A DNA stretch of 64,000 nucleotides, taken from assembly GCA_049841135.1 (NCBI GenBank), contig JASGHK010000005.1, positions 2,108,001 through 2,172,000 of the forward strand, given 5' to 3'. Below are positions 63,943 to 64,000 of the stretch, piece by piece. Under the pieces are notes generated by a model. The model saw nothing but the letters and a program-made list of their open reading frames with translations, did not search any database and was not told where the DNA came from. A program made the translations under genes and the position numbers. Positions within the stretch are counted from its first letter, which is position 1, and the number at the start of each line of letters is the position of its first letter. The stretch is from JACRCT01 sp049841135. GTDB taxonomy: Bacteria; Myxococcota; Myxococcia; Myxococcales; UBA5297.

Positions 63943-64000
63943 TCACCCTCGGCGCAGGTTCAACGAGAGCTGCTTGCGGGCCTTTTCGTGCTCCAGCAGC
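63943..64000 (-). CDS. C-terminal end of a gene running off the window
   Basis: The last 18 codons before a TGA read LLEHEKARKQLSLNLRRG, a basic helical tail. The gene enters from the right edge and ends 60 nt upstream of the cupredoxin start. Too short to identify. Confidence 0.4.
   Translation of the reverse strand, partial: LLEHEKARKQLSLNLRRG

Overview
The window is high-GC bacterial DNA, most likely from a myxobacterium or close relative (Myxococcota, formerly Deltaproteobacteria). No species can be named. The evidence is a MYXO-CTERM-like tail on the thrombospondin-repeat protein (21369-24623), many Cys-rich secreted repeat proteins, a sigma factor divergent from a zinc-finger Ser/Thr kinase with a long helical tail, and an ECF sigma / zinc-finger DUF4384-like / caspase operon. 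About 16 of some 45 genes encode lipoproteins with a clear lipobox, so this is largely a cell-envelope and surface-protein region. No rRNA, tRNA, CRISPR array, transposase or phage gene was seen.

Layout. 1-10.7 kb: a broken HWDG/DDVW-repeat lipoprotein, an M28 peptidase lipoprotein, a small twin-repeat helical protein, a short lipoprotein and a ~1,940-residue Cys-rich lipoprotein with P-domains. 11.1-16.4 kb: a lipoprotein and three two-helix DUF4190-like proteins (two from a ~315-bp tandem duplication), then a Ser/Thr kinase divergent from its probable sigma factor. 16.4-25.3 kb: FIST sensor protein, an LRR remnant, a porin-like protein, a YhcH-family protein, a TIM-barrel-like protein, the thrombospondin-repeat protein and a YdeI-family protein. 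25.5-31.2 kb: a Gly-rich lipoprotein, a ~100-bp tandem repeat array, and the sigma / zinc-finger / caspase / lipoprotein operon, whose first three genes overlap by 4 nt. 31.5-36.5 kb: a VapBC-type toxin-antitoxin pair, then a TetR gene downstream of a single reading frame joining a radical-SAM activase to a glycyl radical enzyme; a perfect inverted repeat lies just upstream of that frame. 36.7-43.2 kb: a lipoprotein pair including an HExxH peptidase, a Cys-rich lipoprotein, an ankyrin/TIGR02996/LRR protein, an ADP-ribosylglycohydrolase and a membrane protein. 43.3-54 kb, all on the minus strand: ABC ATPase and permease, YebC, a DUF4253 lipoprotein, a FlgO/CsgG-like protein and a 21-unit Cys-rich lipoprotein. 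54.4-64 kb: a clostripain-family EGF-repeat lipoprotein, a paralogue of the FlgO-like protein with its partner lipoprotein, a beta-propeller lipoprotein with a tryptophan cluster, and a cupredoxin lipoprotein.

Two themes recur. Hairpin-forming dispersed repeats sit mostly between convergent genes and probably act as bidirectional terminators. About thirteen single-base reading-frame breaks occur in otherwise good genes, including yebC and an ABC permease. That density suggests residual indel errors in the assembly more than true pseudogenes, so broken genes are reported over their full extent with the break position.
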